Source of the DNA: Polynucleobacter sp. 73C-SIWE
GTDB lineage: Bacteria; Pseudomonadota; Gammaproteobacteria; Burkholderiales; Burkholderiaceae
DNA length: 64,000 bases
NCBI RefSeq assembly: GCF_018882465.1
Contig: NZ_JACVOK010000002.1
Span: 124,001 to 188,000 of the forward strand
Direction of reading: 5' to 3'
A program made the position numbers and the translations under genes. Shown here one piece after another: positions 32,790-40,883 of this stretch. The notes beneath the pieces were generated by a model. That model was not told where the DNA came from, made no database searches, and saw only the letters and a program-made list of their open reading frames with translations. How positions within the stretch are numbered: position 1 is the stretch's first letter; each line of letters begins with the position of its first letter.

Positions 32790-33827
32790 CTATTCAAGTT
32801 TTATGTTGTTCCTAATTAAGGTATCAAGTATTGAATAGTAGATATTTTGTAAGACTGGAACAGAAACACTGTTACCACACATTTTATAAGCCTGACTTTT
32901 GGAAATGCTGGGTGGAAAAGAGTAGGATTCGGGAAAACCCTGGGCTCGTAAGCACTCTCTAGGGGTGAGCTGCCTCACTTTATTTTTAATCAAATAAGCA
33001 CCAGTTTTCCCAGCTGCTCCACCGCCATATGCTGATAAAGTTATGGCGTGCCCCTTGGGGCTGTAAATTCGCTCACCTTGACCGCCTTTGTTTATTGTCC
33101 CGATTCGTATTGGCTTTAGGAGGGCCGCCCCAATAAAGTCATCATTTATTGTGCTTTCATCCCTGCTAATCGTAATATCGGGTCTTGAAATTTCAAATTG
33201 CCTATCGTCTATATTTTCTTCGATTATGTCATTCAAGGAGATTGTCTCCATCGTTGGCTTGGGAAAAGAATAGTGATCAATATTCAAATCTTTTCTGAAG
33301 CATACAAAGTATACGCGCTCCCTTGATTGGGCAACTCCATAAAAGCTAGCATTTAGAATTTCATAGTAAGTTGAGTAGCCGATTTCATCTAATACCTGCA
33401 AAATCTTCTTTAAAGTTTTGCCTCCGTCATGCCCAACAAGATTTTTAACGTTTTCAAGCACCAGAATTTCAGGCCGGTGATTTTTTGCAATCCTAGCAAT
33501 ATCAAAAAATAGGGTCCCGCGGGTATCGTTAAAACCATCGCGTTTGCCTGAAATGCTAAATGCTTGGCAAGGAAATCCGGCACATATTAAATTATGCTTA
33601 GGAATATTTTTTTCTTGTATTTTTGTAATGTCTCCCTCTGGCTGATGAGAAAAATTTGCCTTGTAAGTAATTGCGGCATGCTTATCCCATTCAGAACTAA
33701 ATACGCATTGAGCCCCATGCTCACTAAAGGCAACTCTAAAACCACCAATACCTGCAAAAAGATCAATAAACTTGAGACTATTTTTTTCTAAGTAGTTTTT
33801 GTATTGTTTATTTTTGCTTATTTTCAT
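32790..33827 (-). CDS. C5-cytosine DNA methyltransferase, HhaI-like (predicted GCGC)
   Basis: 345 residues with all C5-methylase motifs: I F-I-D-L-F-A-G-I-G-G-F (about 21-31), IV G-F-P-C-Q-A-F-S with the catalytic Cys (about 87), VI E-N-V-K-N, VIII Q-S-R-E-R-V-Y-F-V, IX R-E-C-L-R-A-Q-G-F and X G-N-S-V. The target-recognition region (G-x-I-N-K-G-G-Q-G-E-R-I-Y-S, A-I-T-L-S-A-Y-G-G-G) is nearly that of M.HhaI. It protects the host from the endonuclease downstream. The 78-bp gap between the genes is AT-rich. It is divergent from a small unknown gene at 33906. Confidence 0.95.
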   Translation of the reverse strand: MKISKNKQYKNYLEKNSLKFIDLFAGIGGFRVAFSEHGAQCVFSSEWDKHAAITYKANFSHQPEGDITKIQEKNIPKHNLICAGFPCQAFSISGKRDGFNDTRGTLFFDIARIAKNHRPEILVLENVKNLVGHDGGKTLKKILQVLDEIGYSTYYEILNASFYGVAQSRERVYFVCFRKDLNIDHYSFPKPTMETISLNDIIEENIDDRQFEISRPDITISRDESTINDDFIGAALLKPIRIGTINKGGQGERIYSPKGHAITLSAYGGGAAGKTGAYLIKNKVRQLTPRECLRAQGFPESYSFPPSISKSQAYKMCGNSVSVPVLQNIYYSILDTLIRNNIKLE

Positions 33828-33905
33828 TTGCTATCTTCTCAATCTTTTCATTAAACCTGAGCATTCGCGCTATTATATTATTTTAATAATTTAAAACCTA
33901 TTGCT

Positions 33906-34262
33906 ATGGCACATAAAGATGTTGCAATTTCCTGGAACGGTGAAAAATTCTTTAAATTCTTAGTTGGCAGGCAAAACATATCAGATCGTGTCGCACGTAA
34001 TTATCTTTCTAGATGTAGACGTATTGAAGCCATTCTTGATATTGATCTTGTTTGGGAGACAAGATCTATCGACGCATATTTGGAGCTTGTTGAAAAAATT
34101 GCTGATTACGCTGAAAAACATTTTAAAACCCCTGCCGAGGTGATGATTTTTGGCGGTACACTTCGTTTGGCTATTAAAAAATTTGCTTTGTATGCACATG
34201 GTAATAAGGTTAGGTTTCCCAGGGTTTACAGAAAAATAAATATGTCAAGCAAACCAGAATAG
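33906..34262 (+). CDS. Hypothetical protein next to the restriction-modification pair
   Basis: 118 residues from ATG 33906, divergently transcribed from the methylase across 78 bp of AT-rich DNA. It is all-helical in appearance, with R-V-A-R-N-Y-L-S-R-C-R-R-I-E and L-R-L-A-I-K-K-F-A blocks, and basic. No controller-protein helix-turn-helix is obvious and no family is recognised. It shares the low GC of the R-M genes, so it probably came with them. A regulatory or accessory role is only a guess. Confidence 0.6.
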   Translation: MAHKDVAISWNGEKFFKFLVGRQNISDRVARNYLSRCRRIEAILDIDLVWETRSIDAYLELVEKIADYAEKHFKTPAEVMIFGGTLRLAIKKFALYAHGNKVRFPRVYRKINMSSKPE

Positions 34263-34378
34263 CTTAAGCATCTATTTCTTCGCGATTATTTTCTTGGTTG
34301 GCATATTCATCCTTTTTATTTCATTGCAGGGAATTTCCCAACTTTTTTGTAACCTGAATCTAATTTCTCACATTCCAA

Positions 34379-34410
34379 GCTCACCCCGTGAGCTTCCGCC
34401 CCCGTAATCT
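34379..34410 (+). promoter_or_regulatory. GCTCA-N5-TGAGC dyad promoter, copy 8
   Basis: Dyad at 34379-34393, extended to AAGCTCA / TGAGCTT, then 11 nt, then TAATCT (34405-34410), 66 bases before the VWA gene. The spacer (CCGCCCCCG-rich) is unlike that of other copies, so the conserved distance is not due to sequence similarity. Confidence 0.65.
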
Positions 34411-34476
34411 GATCCTGTAATTCATAACCGCCTGCGTTTGCCCCTGCTGCAAATTTAGGCAAATACAGGAGAAATC

Positions 34477-35820
34477 ATGATTAACGGAAAACAATTAGAA
34501 GTAGTCCTAGATACCCGCAAAGAGGTGCTTGCTAGTAATTCAGGCGAGAGCTTGGATGTATTGCTGCGCCTGCGTGCACCCATGCAAGAGATTGTTGTCG
34601 GCACTCGTGCCCCATTAGCGGTATCCCTGGTGATTGATCGCTCGGGCTCTATGGGTGATGGCAGGCTTACTGAAGCCAAACGATGTGCTCTGGACTTGCT
34701 GTCTCGTCTTCAAGATGATGACTGGGTCTCGGTAGTGATCTATGACGATCAAATAGAGGTATTGCTAGAGACTATGTCGGTACGCATAGCAAAAACCTTA
34801 TTACCTATTCGTTTGGAGGAGATTCAACCCAGAAACATGACTAATTTGCATGGCGGTTGGCTCAAGGGAGCTGAAACACTAGCCCCTAGAGCAGGGCGCG
34901 GCATGGTGAGTCGTGTGATCTTATTGTCTGATGGACAAGCAAACCGTGGCCTAACTTCAGTAGAAGGTATTTGCGAACAAGTCAGAGAACTTGCAAGTGC
35001 AGGAGTGACTACCTCAACAGTCGGCATTGGCTTTGACTTTAATGAACAGCTCATGACTGCGATTGCAACTGCCGGTCAAGGCAATAGTTGGTATGGCCAG
35101 CGCGCAGAAGACCTGGCTGAATCCTTTGATGCCGAATTAGGCTTCTTAACCAACCTAGTTTGGCAAGATGTACGCATACGTCTAGAAAGTCCCTTGCTGT
35201 CTCATATGGGCCAAATTAAAGTACGCAATGATTATGTAAAAAATACTGTCGGACAGTATTGCCTACCTTCAATTGCCCAGGGTTCTGAAGTCTGGATGGC
35301 AATCTCTTTATCCATGTCAGAAGTTATTCATCTGCAAGATAACGGTTCAGTTCTTCGCTGCACTATCTTGGCAAAGGATCAGGAAGGAATTGGACATGAA
35401 TTCACAGTCAATCTGCCTCAGTTGCGTGTGGTCTCGTTAGCGGATTACCAGTTGGCCCAAGAGAATGAGCTAGTGGCCCGCCGCTTTAATGAAGTAGAGG
35501 CTGCTGATATTCAGCGTGAAGCCCGCCTGTTTGTGCGAGACCGCAATTGGTCAGCAGTAGAGCGCTTAATCAGAAAGCTAGATGAGCGTGCTTCTCAGAA
35601 CCCTTGGTTAGCCGAAACAGTGCGCTACCTACGTACGCTGCTAGAGAGACGGGATCATGAGGCGATGGAAAAAGAATTAATGTATTCCTCTGACAAGCTC
35701 AAGAATCGAGTAGCTGACTTAAATGATTCCATGTCGTTTTGCATGATGGAAGAAGCAGTCAAGCCAGCGTTCATGCGCAAGAAAGTGACTCAAGGCCGTA
35801 ATACGGATTCACAAAAGTAA
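34477..35820 (+). CDS. von Willebrand factor A domain protein
   Basis: 447 residues. The VWA domain (about 45-220) has a complete MIDAS metal site: D-R-S-G-S-M-G (about 55-61), a Thr in N-M-T-N-L-H-G-G-W (about 120) and L-L-S-D-G-Q-A-N-R-G (about 150-159). Beta-rich and helical C-terminal regions follow. There is no signal peptide, so it is cytoplasmic and likely a metal-dependent protein-interaction scaffold, as in VWA proteins paired with AAA ATPases, though no ATPase is adjacent. Start ATG 34477 has AGGAGA upstream. Confidence 0.88.
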   Translation: MINGKQLEVVLDTRKEVLASNSGESLDVLLRLRAPMQEIVVGTRAPLAVSLVIDRSGSMGDGRLTEAKRCALDLLSRLQDDDWVSVVIYDDQIEVLLETMSVRIAKTLLPIRLEEIQPRNMTNLHGGWLKGAETLAPRAGRGMVSRVILLSDGQANRGLTSVEGICEQVRELASAGVTTSTVGIGFDFNEQLMTAIATAGQGNSWYGQRAEDLAESFDAELGFLTNLVWQDVRIRLESPLLSHMGQIKVRNDYVKNTVGQYCLPSIAQGSEVWMAISLSMSEVIHLQDNGSVLRCTILAKDQEGIGHEFTVNLPQLRVVSLADYQLAQENELVARRFNEVEAADIQREARLFVRDRNWSAVERLIRKLDERASQNPWLAETVRYLRTLLERRDHEAMEKELMYSSDKLKNRVADLNDSMSFCMMEEAVKPAFMRKKVTQGRNTDSQK

Positions 35821-35835
35821 TATTGATGGGTGTGG

Positions 35836-35862
35836 TGTAGGAAGGCGCGATGCTTTCCTACA
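35836..35862 (+). terminator. Hairpin after the VWA gene
   Basis: TGTAGGAA / TTCCTACA with an inner GC / GC pairing (35836-35862), 16 bases past the stop codon. There is no T run, so it may be a stabilising or Rho-assisted end. The rest of the 334-bp gap to 36155 holds only the operator-like repeats at its right end. Confidence 0.45.
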
Positions 35863-36092
35863 GCCATTTCATCCTCAATCTCTACCTATTGCTCTCTAAA
35901 GTCTCTACGCTAAGTTTTTCTAAATAGAGGGGGCTTCCTTTGCGAGTTTCTATAGAGTGTTCTCACAAGCAGTTACAACTATTCAGAATTTCATTAGACG
36001 CTAGGACCGTCCTCGTTCTGGCAATCATTTGGATGATTTGGGGAATATTGAGGATTCTGAAGGTCTTTTAGACCCTCTATTTGATTTGGTCT

Positions 36093-36138
36093 TAATGTTG
36101 CTTTAAAAGCTACTATAGTTGCTAATAAAGCAACATTA
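36093..36138 (+). promoter_or_regulatory. Operator-like repeats of the nucleotidyltransferase/HEPN pair
   Basis: 13-bp perfect inverted repeat TAATGTTGCTTTA (36093-36105) / TAAAGCAACATTA (36126-36138), arms 33 bp apart. A third GTTGCT half-site lies at 36118-36123. A -10-like TATAGT (36114-36119) lies between the arms, 36 bases before the start codon. This suits autorepression by the HTH domain of the first gene. Confidence 0.65.
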
Positions 36139-36154
36139 GTGCAATATTGATGGT

Positions 36155-36784
36155 ATGTCGACACTTTCATCCGTACTTTTCACCGAATATCGCAGCCGTG
36201 TATTGGGCTTGCTTCTTCTTCATCCAGAGCGCTCTTACTATTTGCGTGAAATTGCTCGACTCACTGCAACCGTGCCAGGTACTCTCAAACGGGAAATGGA
36301 TAAGTTGTTAGAGGTGGGTTTACTTACAGTTCAAAAAGTAGGCAATCAAAATCATTACCAAGCAAATTTGGAGTGTCCAATTTACGTAGACCTCGCTAAT
36401 GTTTTGCGAAAGACAAGTGGCTTAAGTGATGTATTGATTACTGCCTTGTTACCTTTAAGTGAAAAAATACAAAGCGCGTTTGTATTTGGATCAGTTGCGA
36501 GTGGAAAGGTAAATACTAAAAGTGACATTGATCTCATGTTCATTGGTGAAGTTAGTTATGCAGAAGTTGTTCTGCTGTTGCATCCATTGCAAGAGCAATT
36601 GGGAAGAGAGATTAACCCTAAGGTCTATGCTGCTAAAGAGTGGAGAAGGTTGGTGAAAGATAATGGAGCCTTCATCCATGATGTATTGAGCAAGCCAAAG
36701 CTCTTCATTATTGGGGATGAGCAACAACTCCACACTAACGAGGCCTCAGATCACTCTACAAAATCTAGTCGGAATCAGTCTTGA
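36155..36784 (+). CDS. HTH-nucleotidyltransferase fusion (MNT-type antitoxin-like)
   Basis: 209 residues. An N-terminal winged helix (about 10-75; Y-Y-L-R-E-I-A-R-L-T, G-T-L-K-R-E-M-D-K-L) is followed by a minimal nucleotidyltransferase domain with V-F-G-S-V-A-S-G and K-S-D-I-D-L-M-F-I (about 108-130), the G-S-x10-D-x-D catalytic pattern. In MNT/HEPN pairs this protein modifies or neutralises the HEPN toxin. The HEPN partner overlaps its 3' end but is broken by a frameshift. The DNA-binding domain presumably recognises the GTTGCT repeats upstream. Confidence 0.85.
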   Translation: MSTLSSVLFTEYRSRVLGLLLLHPERSYYLREIARLTATVPGTLKREMDKLLEVGLLTVQKVGNQNHYQANLECPIYVDLANVLRKTSGLSDVLITALLPLSEKIQSAFVFGSVASGKVNTKSDIDLMFIGEVSYAEVVLLLHPLQEQLGREINPKVYAAKEWRRLVKDNGAFIHDVLSKPKLFIIGDEQQLHTNEASDHSTKSSRNQS

Positions 36785-37168
36785 TTCAATAGAAATCGAT
36801 CGCTTAATGATTTGCAGGCTCATTGAAGCTGCGCAGTCGAGTTTGCAAGACGCTAAATTAAAAACCATTAGCAATGAAAGTCGTTTTGATTTAGCTTATA
36901 AAGCTATTATGCAAATGTCCACGCAGCATTGCAAGCAAAAGGCTATAGGGTGCTAACAAGTAAGCCAGGACATCATCAGCTCATGTTGCAGGCACTGCCC
37001 TTAACCATTGGACTTGATAAAAATAGACTGATATTGCTCGATCAGTTGCGCAAGCAAAGAAACGCTATCGATTATTCAGGAGATCTAGTTTCAGATGCAT
37101 TGACGTCAGAAGCAATTACGCAGGCAGAAAGTTTATTAACGCTAGTTAAGGATCGTTTCCGAGGCTGA
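36717..37168 (+). pseudogene. Frameshifted HEPN-domain toxin gene
   Basis: Two frames together make one HEPN protein. The first, from ATG 36717, runs through I-C-R-L-I-E-A-A-Q-S-S-L-Q-D-A and R-F-D-L-A-Y-K-A-I-M-Q-M-S and ends at 36956. The second continues with A-A-L-Q-A-K-G-Y-R-V-L-T-S-K-P-G-H-H and L-R-K-Q-R-N-A-I-D-Y (HEPN RNxxxY-type motif) to 37168. A one-base loss near 36921 (S-T junction) accounts for the switch. Either the toxin is dead or the base is a sequencing error. It overlaps the MNT gene by 68 bases. Confidence 0.8.
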
Positions 37169-37280
37169 AGGCAGGGCTGCTTTTGCGAAGAAATTAAAAG
37201 AGAGTTTAGGGGAGCAGGGGGCTAAACAGCCATAGAGCTAAGCCAGTTTGCTCTTAGGGCATTCCATTGGGGAGGAGGGT

Positions 37281-37378
37281 GGATGAGCCAAACCCCCGGC
37301 ACTGGCAGAAATTGGGTTTGGCTGCTTCGTTCCCGACCTGACCAGGTTATCCAACCCACCATGCGGGGAGGCCCATCC
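37281..37378 (-). ncRNA. ffs: Signal recognition particle RNA (4.5S), bacterial small type
   Basis: The minus strand contains the conserved domain IV core, with G-G-T-C-A-G-G-T around a GGAA tetraloop (complement of about 37330-37333), then G-A-A-G-C-A-G-C-C. The ends pair: GGATGGGCC (5') with GGCTCATCC (3'). About 98 nt. It binds Ffh to target nascent membrane proteins. It is divergent from dnaX with only about 22 bases between, a neighbourhood common in this group. Confidence 0.92.
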
Positions 37379-37400
37379 AATTCCATTTTAGCTTGTTAGA

Positions 37401-39077
37401 ATGGAGAACATGACAGCCTTAGCACTAGCCCGTTCGTGGCGCCCTAAAACGTTCTCGCAATTAGTAGGACAAGACCATGTGGTTAAGGCCTTAACCCATG
37501 CTTTGGATCAGGGACGCCTACACCATGCATGGCTCTTTACGGGTACCCGTGGGGTAGGTAAGACCACAATTGCCAGGATTATGGCCAAAGCCCTCAATTG
37601 CACTGGATCAGATGGTTCAGGCAAGATGACTTCAGAGCCTTGCGGAAAATGCCCAGCCTGTATGGAAATCGATGCAGGTCGTTTTGTTGACTATATTGAA
37701 ATGGATGCTGCCAGTAATCGTGGTGTTGATGACATTGCTGCGCTCCTAGAAAAAGCAGCATACGCACCAAGCAATGCGCGCTATAAGGTGTACATGATTG
37801 ACGAGGTGCACATGCTCACCAATCACGCTTTTAATGCCATGCTCAAAACTTTGGAAGAACCTCCAGAGCACGTTAAATTTATTCTGGCGACCACTGATCC
37901 ACAAAAGATTCCAGTGACGATTCTGTCGCGTTGCTTGCAGTTCAATCTTAAGCAAATGCCAGTACCACTCATCGTTGAGCATTTAGAAAAAGTACTCGCA
38001 GCAGAAAAGGTCGAGTGCGAAGTCAATGCCTTGCGTGTTTTGGCTAAAGCAGCTCAAGGCTCCATGCGCGATGCTTTGTCATTAACAGATCAAGCCATTG
38101 CATACGCTGCTGGCAAGGTTACTGAAGAATCTGTGCGTGGCATGCTCGGCACATTAGATGATGCTTATCTAATCCGCATTCTGGATTGCTTAATTGCAAA
38201 AGATGGTGTAAGCCTCTTGTCAGTAGCAAATGAAATGGGTGAGCGCAGCATGTCTTTCTCATTAGCACTCCAAGATCTATCTAGCTTGTTGCAAAAGATC
38301 GCAGCAGCGCAAGTTGTACCAGAGTCCGTATTGGATGATTGGCCAGAAGCAGGCGAGATTCGTCGCTTGGCTACTCAGCTTACTAAAGAAGAAGCACAAC
38401 TCTTCTACCAAATCACCATTACTAGCCGTCCTGACCTATCACTCGCACCAGATGAGCAAACCGGCTTTGCGATGACGCTATTGCGCATGTTGGCATTTCG
38501 TCCAGGTAATGGGGGAGGAGGTTCTGCTCCAGCGCCATCAACCCCAACAGCGCCACCAGTTAATACAGTACGTCCAGCGACTGCACCAGCTCCAGCTGCT
38601 AAAGCGGCTCCAGCCGCATCTGCGCCTGCCGCCAAATCAGCCGCGCCCAGTCCTAGCAAAGCGGTTGCTTCCGCTCCAGCCGGCAATTCAGCGCAGCGTC
38701 CTGATTGGCATGGCTTGATGCGTCAATTGCCGGTTAAAGGCTTAGTACAGCAGTTAGCTTTTCAGACAGAGCTGCAAGATTGGAATGATTCAGCAGCAGG
38801 TGTACGTGCAACCATCGTTACCCCAATGCCGCAGCTAGCTTCCGAGGCTTCCGTTGCGCGCTTGGCCGATGCACTAACTGCTCACTTTGGTAAACCCGTC
38901 AAGATTGTGATTGAAAAAGGTGAGGTAGAGGGTAAGACAGTTGCTAAGGTAGATGCCCAGATTCATCAAGAGAAAAGAATGAATGCTGAGCAGATGATTG
39001 CAGCTGATCCCTTTATTCAGCAATTAGAAAAAGAGTTTGGTGCCAAGGTAGTCGGTGGCTCTGTTAAACCACTCTAA
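37401..39077 (+). CDS. dnaX: DNA polymerase III subunit gamma/tau
   Basis: 558 residues. The clamp-loader ATPase starts L-A-R-S-W-R-P-K-T-F-S-Q-L-V-G-Q. Walker A G-T-R-G-V-G-K-T-T lies near 47-55, four zinc-binding cysteines in C-T-G...C-G-K-C-P-A-C (about 66-86) and the D-E-V-H-M-L-T Walker B about 133-139. An Ala/Pro-rich linker (about 370-430) separates the ATPase from a tau-specific C-terminal domain that contacts the polymerase. ATG 37401 or 37410 may be used. It is followed by ybaB and recR in the usual operon. Confidence 0.97.
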   Translation: MENMTALALARSWRPKTFSQLVGQDHVVKALTHALDQGRLHHAWLFTGTRGVGKTTIARIMAKALNCTGSDGSGKMTSEPCGKCPACMEIDAGRFVDYIEMDAASNRGVDDIAALLEKAAYAPSNARYKVYMIDEVHMLTNHAFNAMLKTLEEPPEHVKFILATTDPQKIPVTILSRCLQFNLKQMPVPLIVEHLEKVLAAEKVECEVNALRVLAKAAQGSMRDALSLTDQAIAYAAGKVTEESVRGMLGTLDDAYLIRILDCLIAKDGVSLLSVANEMGERSMSFSLALQDLSSLLQKIAAAQVVPESVLDDWPEAGEIRRLATQLTKEEAQLFYQITITSRPDLSLAPDEQTGFAMTLLRMLAFRPGNGGGGSAPAPSTPTAPPVNTVRPATAPAPAAKAAPAASAPAAKSAAPSPSKAVASAPAGNSAQRPDWHGLMRQLPVKGLVQQLAFQTELQDWNDSAAGVRATIVTPMPQLASEASVARLADALTAHFGKPVKIVIEKGEVEGKTVAKVDAQIHQEKRMNAEQMIAADPFIQQLEKEFGAKVVGGSVKPL

Positions 39078-39142
39078 TACACCTCTTTAATTTAAATTGA
39101 GCTATTTATAAATAATCAACATAAGTACTAAGGAATAAAGCG

Positions 39143-39466
39143 ATGATGAAAGGTGGACTTGCTGGCCTCATGAAACAGGCTCAGCAGATGCAAGAGAAGA
39201 TGAAAACTGCGCAAGCTGAATTGGCTGCGTTGGAGGTGACCGGCCAAGCTGCTGGTGGCTTAGTGAAGGTCACCATCTCTGGTAAGTACGAGCTCAAGCG
39301 CGTACAAATTGATCCAGGCGCAATGGATGATCGCGAGATGCTCGAAGATTTAATCGTGACTGCTTACACAGAAGCCTTTAAGCAAGTCGAAGCCGCTAGT
39401 GCACAAATGATGTCTGGTGCAACTGCTGGCATGCCAATGCCCCCTGGCTTTAAGTTGCCGTTTTAA
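39143..39466 (+). CDS. YbaB/EbfC nucleoid-associated protein
   Basis: 107 residues. The helical start G-G-L-A-G-L-M-K-Q-A-Q-Q-M-Q-E-K-M, a central beta part with G-G-L-V-K-V-T-I-S-G and a Met/Pro-rich C-terminus (M-P-M-P-P-G-F-K-L-P-F) match the YbaB/EbfC family. It is a dimeric DNA-binding protein. It sits between dnaX and recR, as in most bacteria. Confidence 0.95.
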   Translation: MMKGGLAGLMKQAQQMQEKMKTAQAELAALEVTGQAAGGLVKVTISGKYELKRVQIDPGAMDDREMLEDLIVTAYTEAFKQVEAASAQMMSGATAGMPMPPGFKLPF

Positions 39467-39489
39467 CTCACTAATCAGTTCATTATTTA

Positions 39490-40104
39490 ATGGCACGCAT
39501 AGAAGCACCTGTTGATGCACTCGGTCGTTTGATTGAGGCATTGCGTGTGTTGCCAGGAGTAGGGCCTAAGTCTGCCCAGCGTATGGCATTTTATCTATTA
39601 CAGCATGATCGTAATGGTGCCGCAGTGCTGGCCCAATCATTGGGTGCGGCAGTAGAGACGGTTGGTCACTGCGCCCGTTGCAATACTTTCTCAGAAACCC
39701 AAATCTGTAGCACCTGCTCTGATGAGCGCCGTGATCCTTCCTTGCTATGTATTGTGGAGACACCTGCCGATCAAGTGATGGTCGAGCAGACCTTAAGTTT
39801 CAAAGGCAACTACTTTGTACTCATGGGCCGTCTGTCACCACTCGATGGTATGGGTCCCAATGAGATTCATTTTGATCGCTTGCTTACTCGGATTGAAAAT
39901 CCTGATACCGGCGTGCCGATTCGGGAAGTAGTGCTGGCAACCAACTTCACGAGTGAAGGTGAGGCCACTGCCCATTACATTGGCGAAGTTCTCAAAGCTA
40001 AAGGCATTAAGGTCACCCGTATTGCACGAGGTATTCCAGTGGGTGGTGAGCTTGAGTATGTTGACGCGGGCACATTAGCTAGGGCTCTGATGGACCGCCG
40101 CTAA
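39490..40104 (+). CDS. recR: Recombination mediator RecR
   Basis: 204 residues, full length. Helix-hairpin-helix [12 protein letters not shown] (about 20-31), zinc finger C-x2-C...C-x2-C (C-A-R-C, then C-S-T-C, about 57-77), Toprim domain with V-E-T-P-A-D (about 91) and the C-terminal [13 protein letters not shown]. It works with RecF/RecO in loading RecA on gaps. Its C-terminal coding sequence is present again in decayed form 780 bp downstream. Confidence 0.97.
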   Translation: MARIEAPVDALGRLIEALRVLPGVGPKSAQRMAFYLLQHDRNGAAVLAQSLGAAVETVGHCARCNTFSETQICSTCSDERRDPSLLCIVETPADQVMVEQTLSFKGNYFVLMGRLSPLDGMGPNEIHFDRLLTRIENPDTGVPIREVVLATNFTSEGEATAHYIGEVLKAKGIKVTRIARGIPVGGELEYVDAGTLARALMDRR

Positions 40105-40214
40105 ATATTGATTGCAGCTCTATGAGTGCAGGTTCTTTTCCAAAAAAACCTCATAAAACTAAGTAAATACAGCATATATTGATATCTAGGTCAAATCTTT
40201 GGATAATCTCAGTT

Positions 40215-40505
40215 ATGAAACCATCTATCGCCATGAATGCCCATCGTGCTGAGATTCGCTCCATTGTTGAAGCGCATCACGCAAGTAATGCCCGCGTTTT
40301 CGGTTCGGTAGCCACTAGTACCGATATAGATGGCAGCGACTTGGATATATTGATTGATCCCAGCGCCGATACCACCTTGTTTGATATTGGCAGCATTAGA
40401 CATAAATTAAAGCAATTGTTAGGTGTGCCAGTAGATGTTTTGACGCCTAATGCTTTGCCAGATCATTTTCGTAATGTAGTGATCTCTCAAGCTCTAGTAA
40501 TATGA
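40215..40505 (+). CDS. MntA-like nucleotidyltransferase antitoxin
   Basis: 96 residues from ATG 40215; ATG 40233 is also possible, and the longer TTG reading from 40179 is less likely. It has the minimal nucleotidyltransferase motif V-F-G-S-V-A and D-G-S-D-L-D-I-L-I-D (about 30-48). MntA enzymes AMPylate and so silence HepT toxins. The stop overlaps the HepT-like gene by 4 bases. The module lies between recR and a decayed recR tail, so it is an insertion. Confidence 0.88.
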   Translation: MKPSIAMNAHRAEIRSIVEAHHASNARVFGSVATSTDIDGSDLDILIDPSADTTLFDIGSIRHKLKQLLGVPVDVLTPNALPDHFRNVVISQALVI

Positions 40506-40870
40506 GTCGTGACCCGCAGAGGCTGCAGGATTACTTAAGGCATATTCTTCTAGCAATTAAACGAATTCAAGAATATTGCAGTGATATTGATGAGCTTGGT
40601 TTTCTAAAGAGTCAATTAATTCAAGATGCAGTCATACGTAATTTTGAGGTGATTGGAGAGGCAAGTAAAAATATAGAACGATCCTTTCCTGAATATGCGG
40701 CCGCTCATCCCGAACTTCCGCTAATGATTGCCTATGAAATGCGCAACGCTTTAGCTCATGGTTACTTTAAGGTTGATTTGCCAATTATTTGGAAAACCAT
40801 CGAAATCAATCTCCCAGTTTTGGAAGATCAGATAGTTCAGTTAATCGAAGCAAATCCTAGTCTTGAATAA
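40502..40870 (+). CDS. HepT-like HEPN ribonuclease toxin
   Basis: 122 residues, DUF86/HepT family. The HEPN motif is intact as M-R-N-A-L-A-H-G-Y (RNxxxHxY, about 80-88), the RNase active site and the tyrosine that MntA adenylylates. An earlier [14 protein letters not shown] block is typical. It forms the toxin of the pair with the preceding gene (ATGA overlap). Unlike the HEPN gene at 36.7 kb, no frameshift is seen. Confidence 0.9.
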   Translation: MSRDPQRLQDYLRHILLAIKRIQEYCSDIDELGFLKSQLIQDAVIRNFEVIGEASKNIERSFPEYAAAHPELPLMIAYEMRNALAHGYFKVDLPIIWKTIEINLPVLEDQIVQLIEANPSLE

Positions 40871-40883
40871 GTTGCGATGTGTG

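Noticed and set aside
38405..38686. 93-codon open frame opposite dnaX, Ala/Gly rich
   Set aside because: It is the mirror of the Ala/Pro-rich linker of DnaX; composition explains it.
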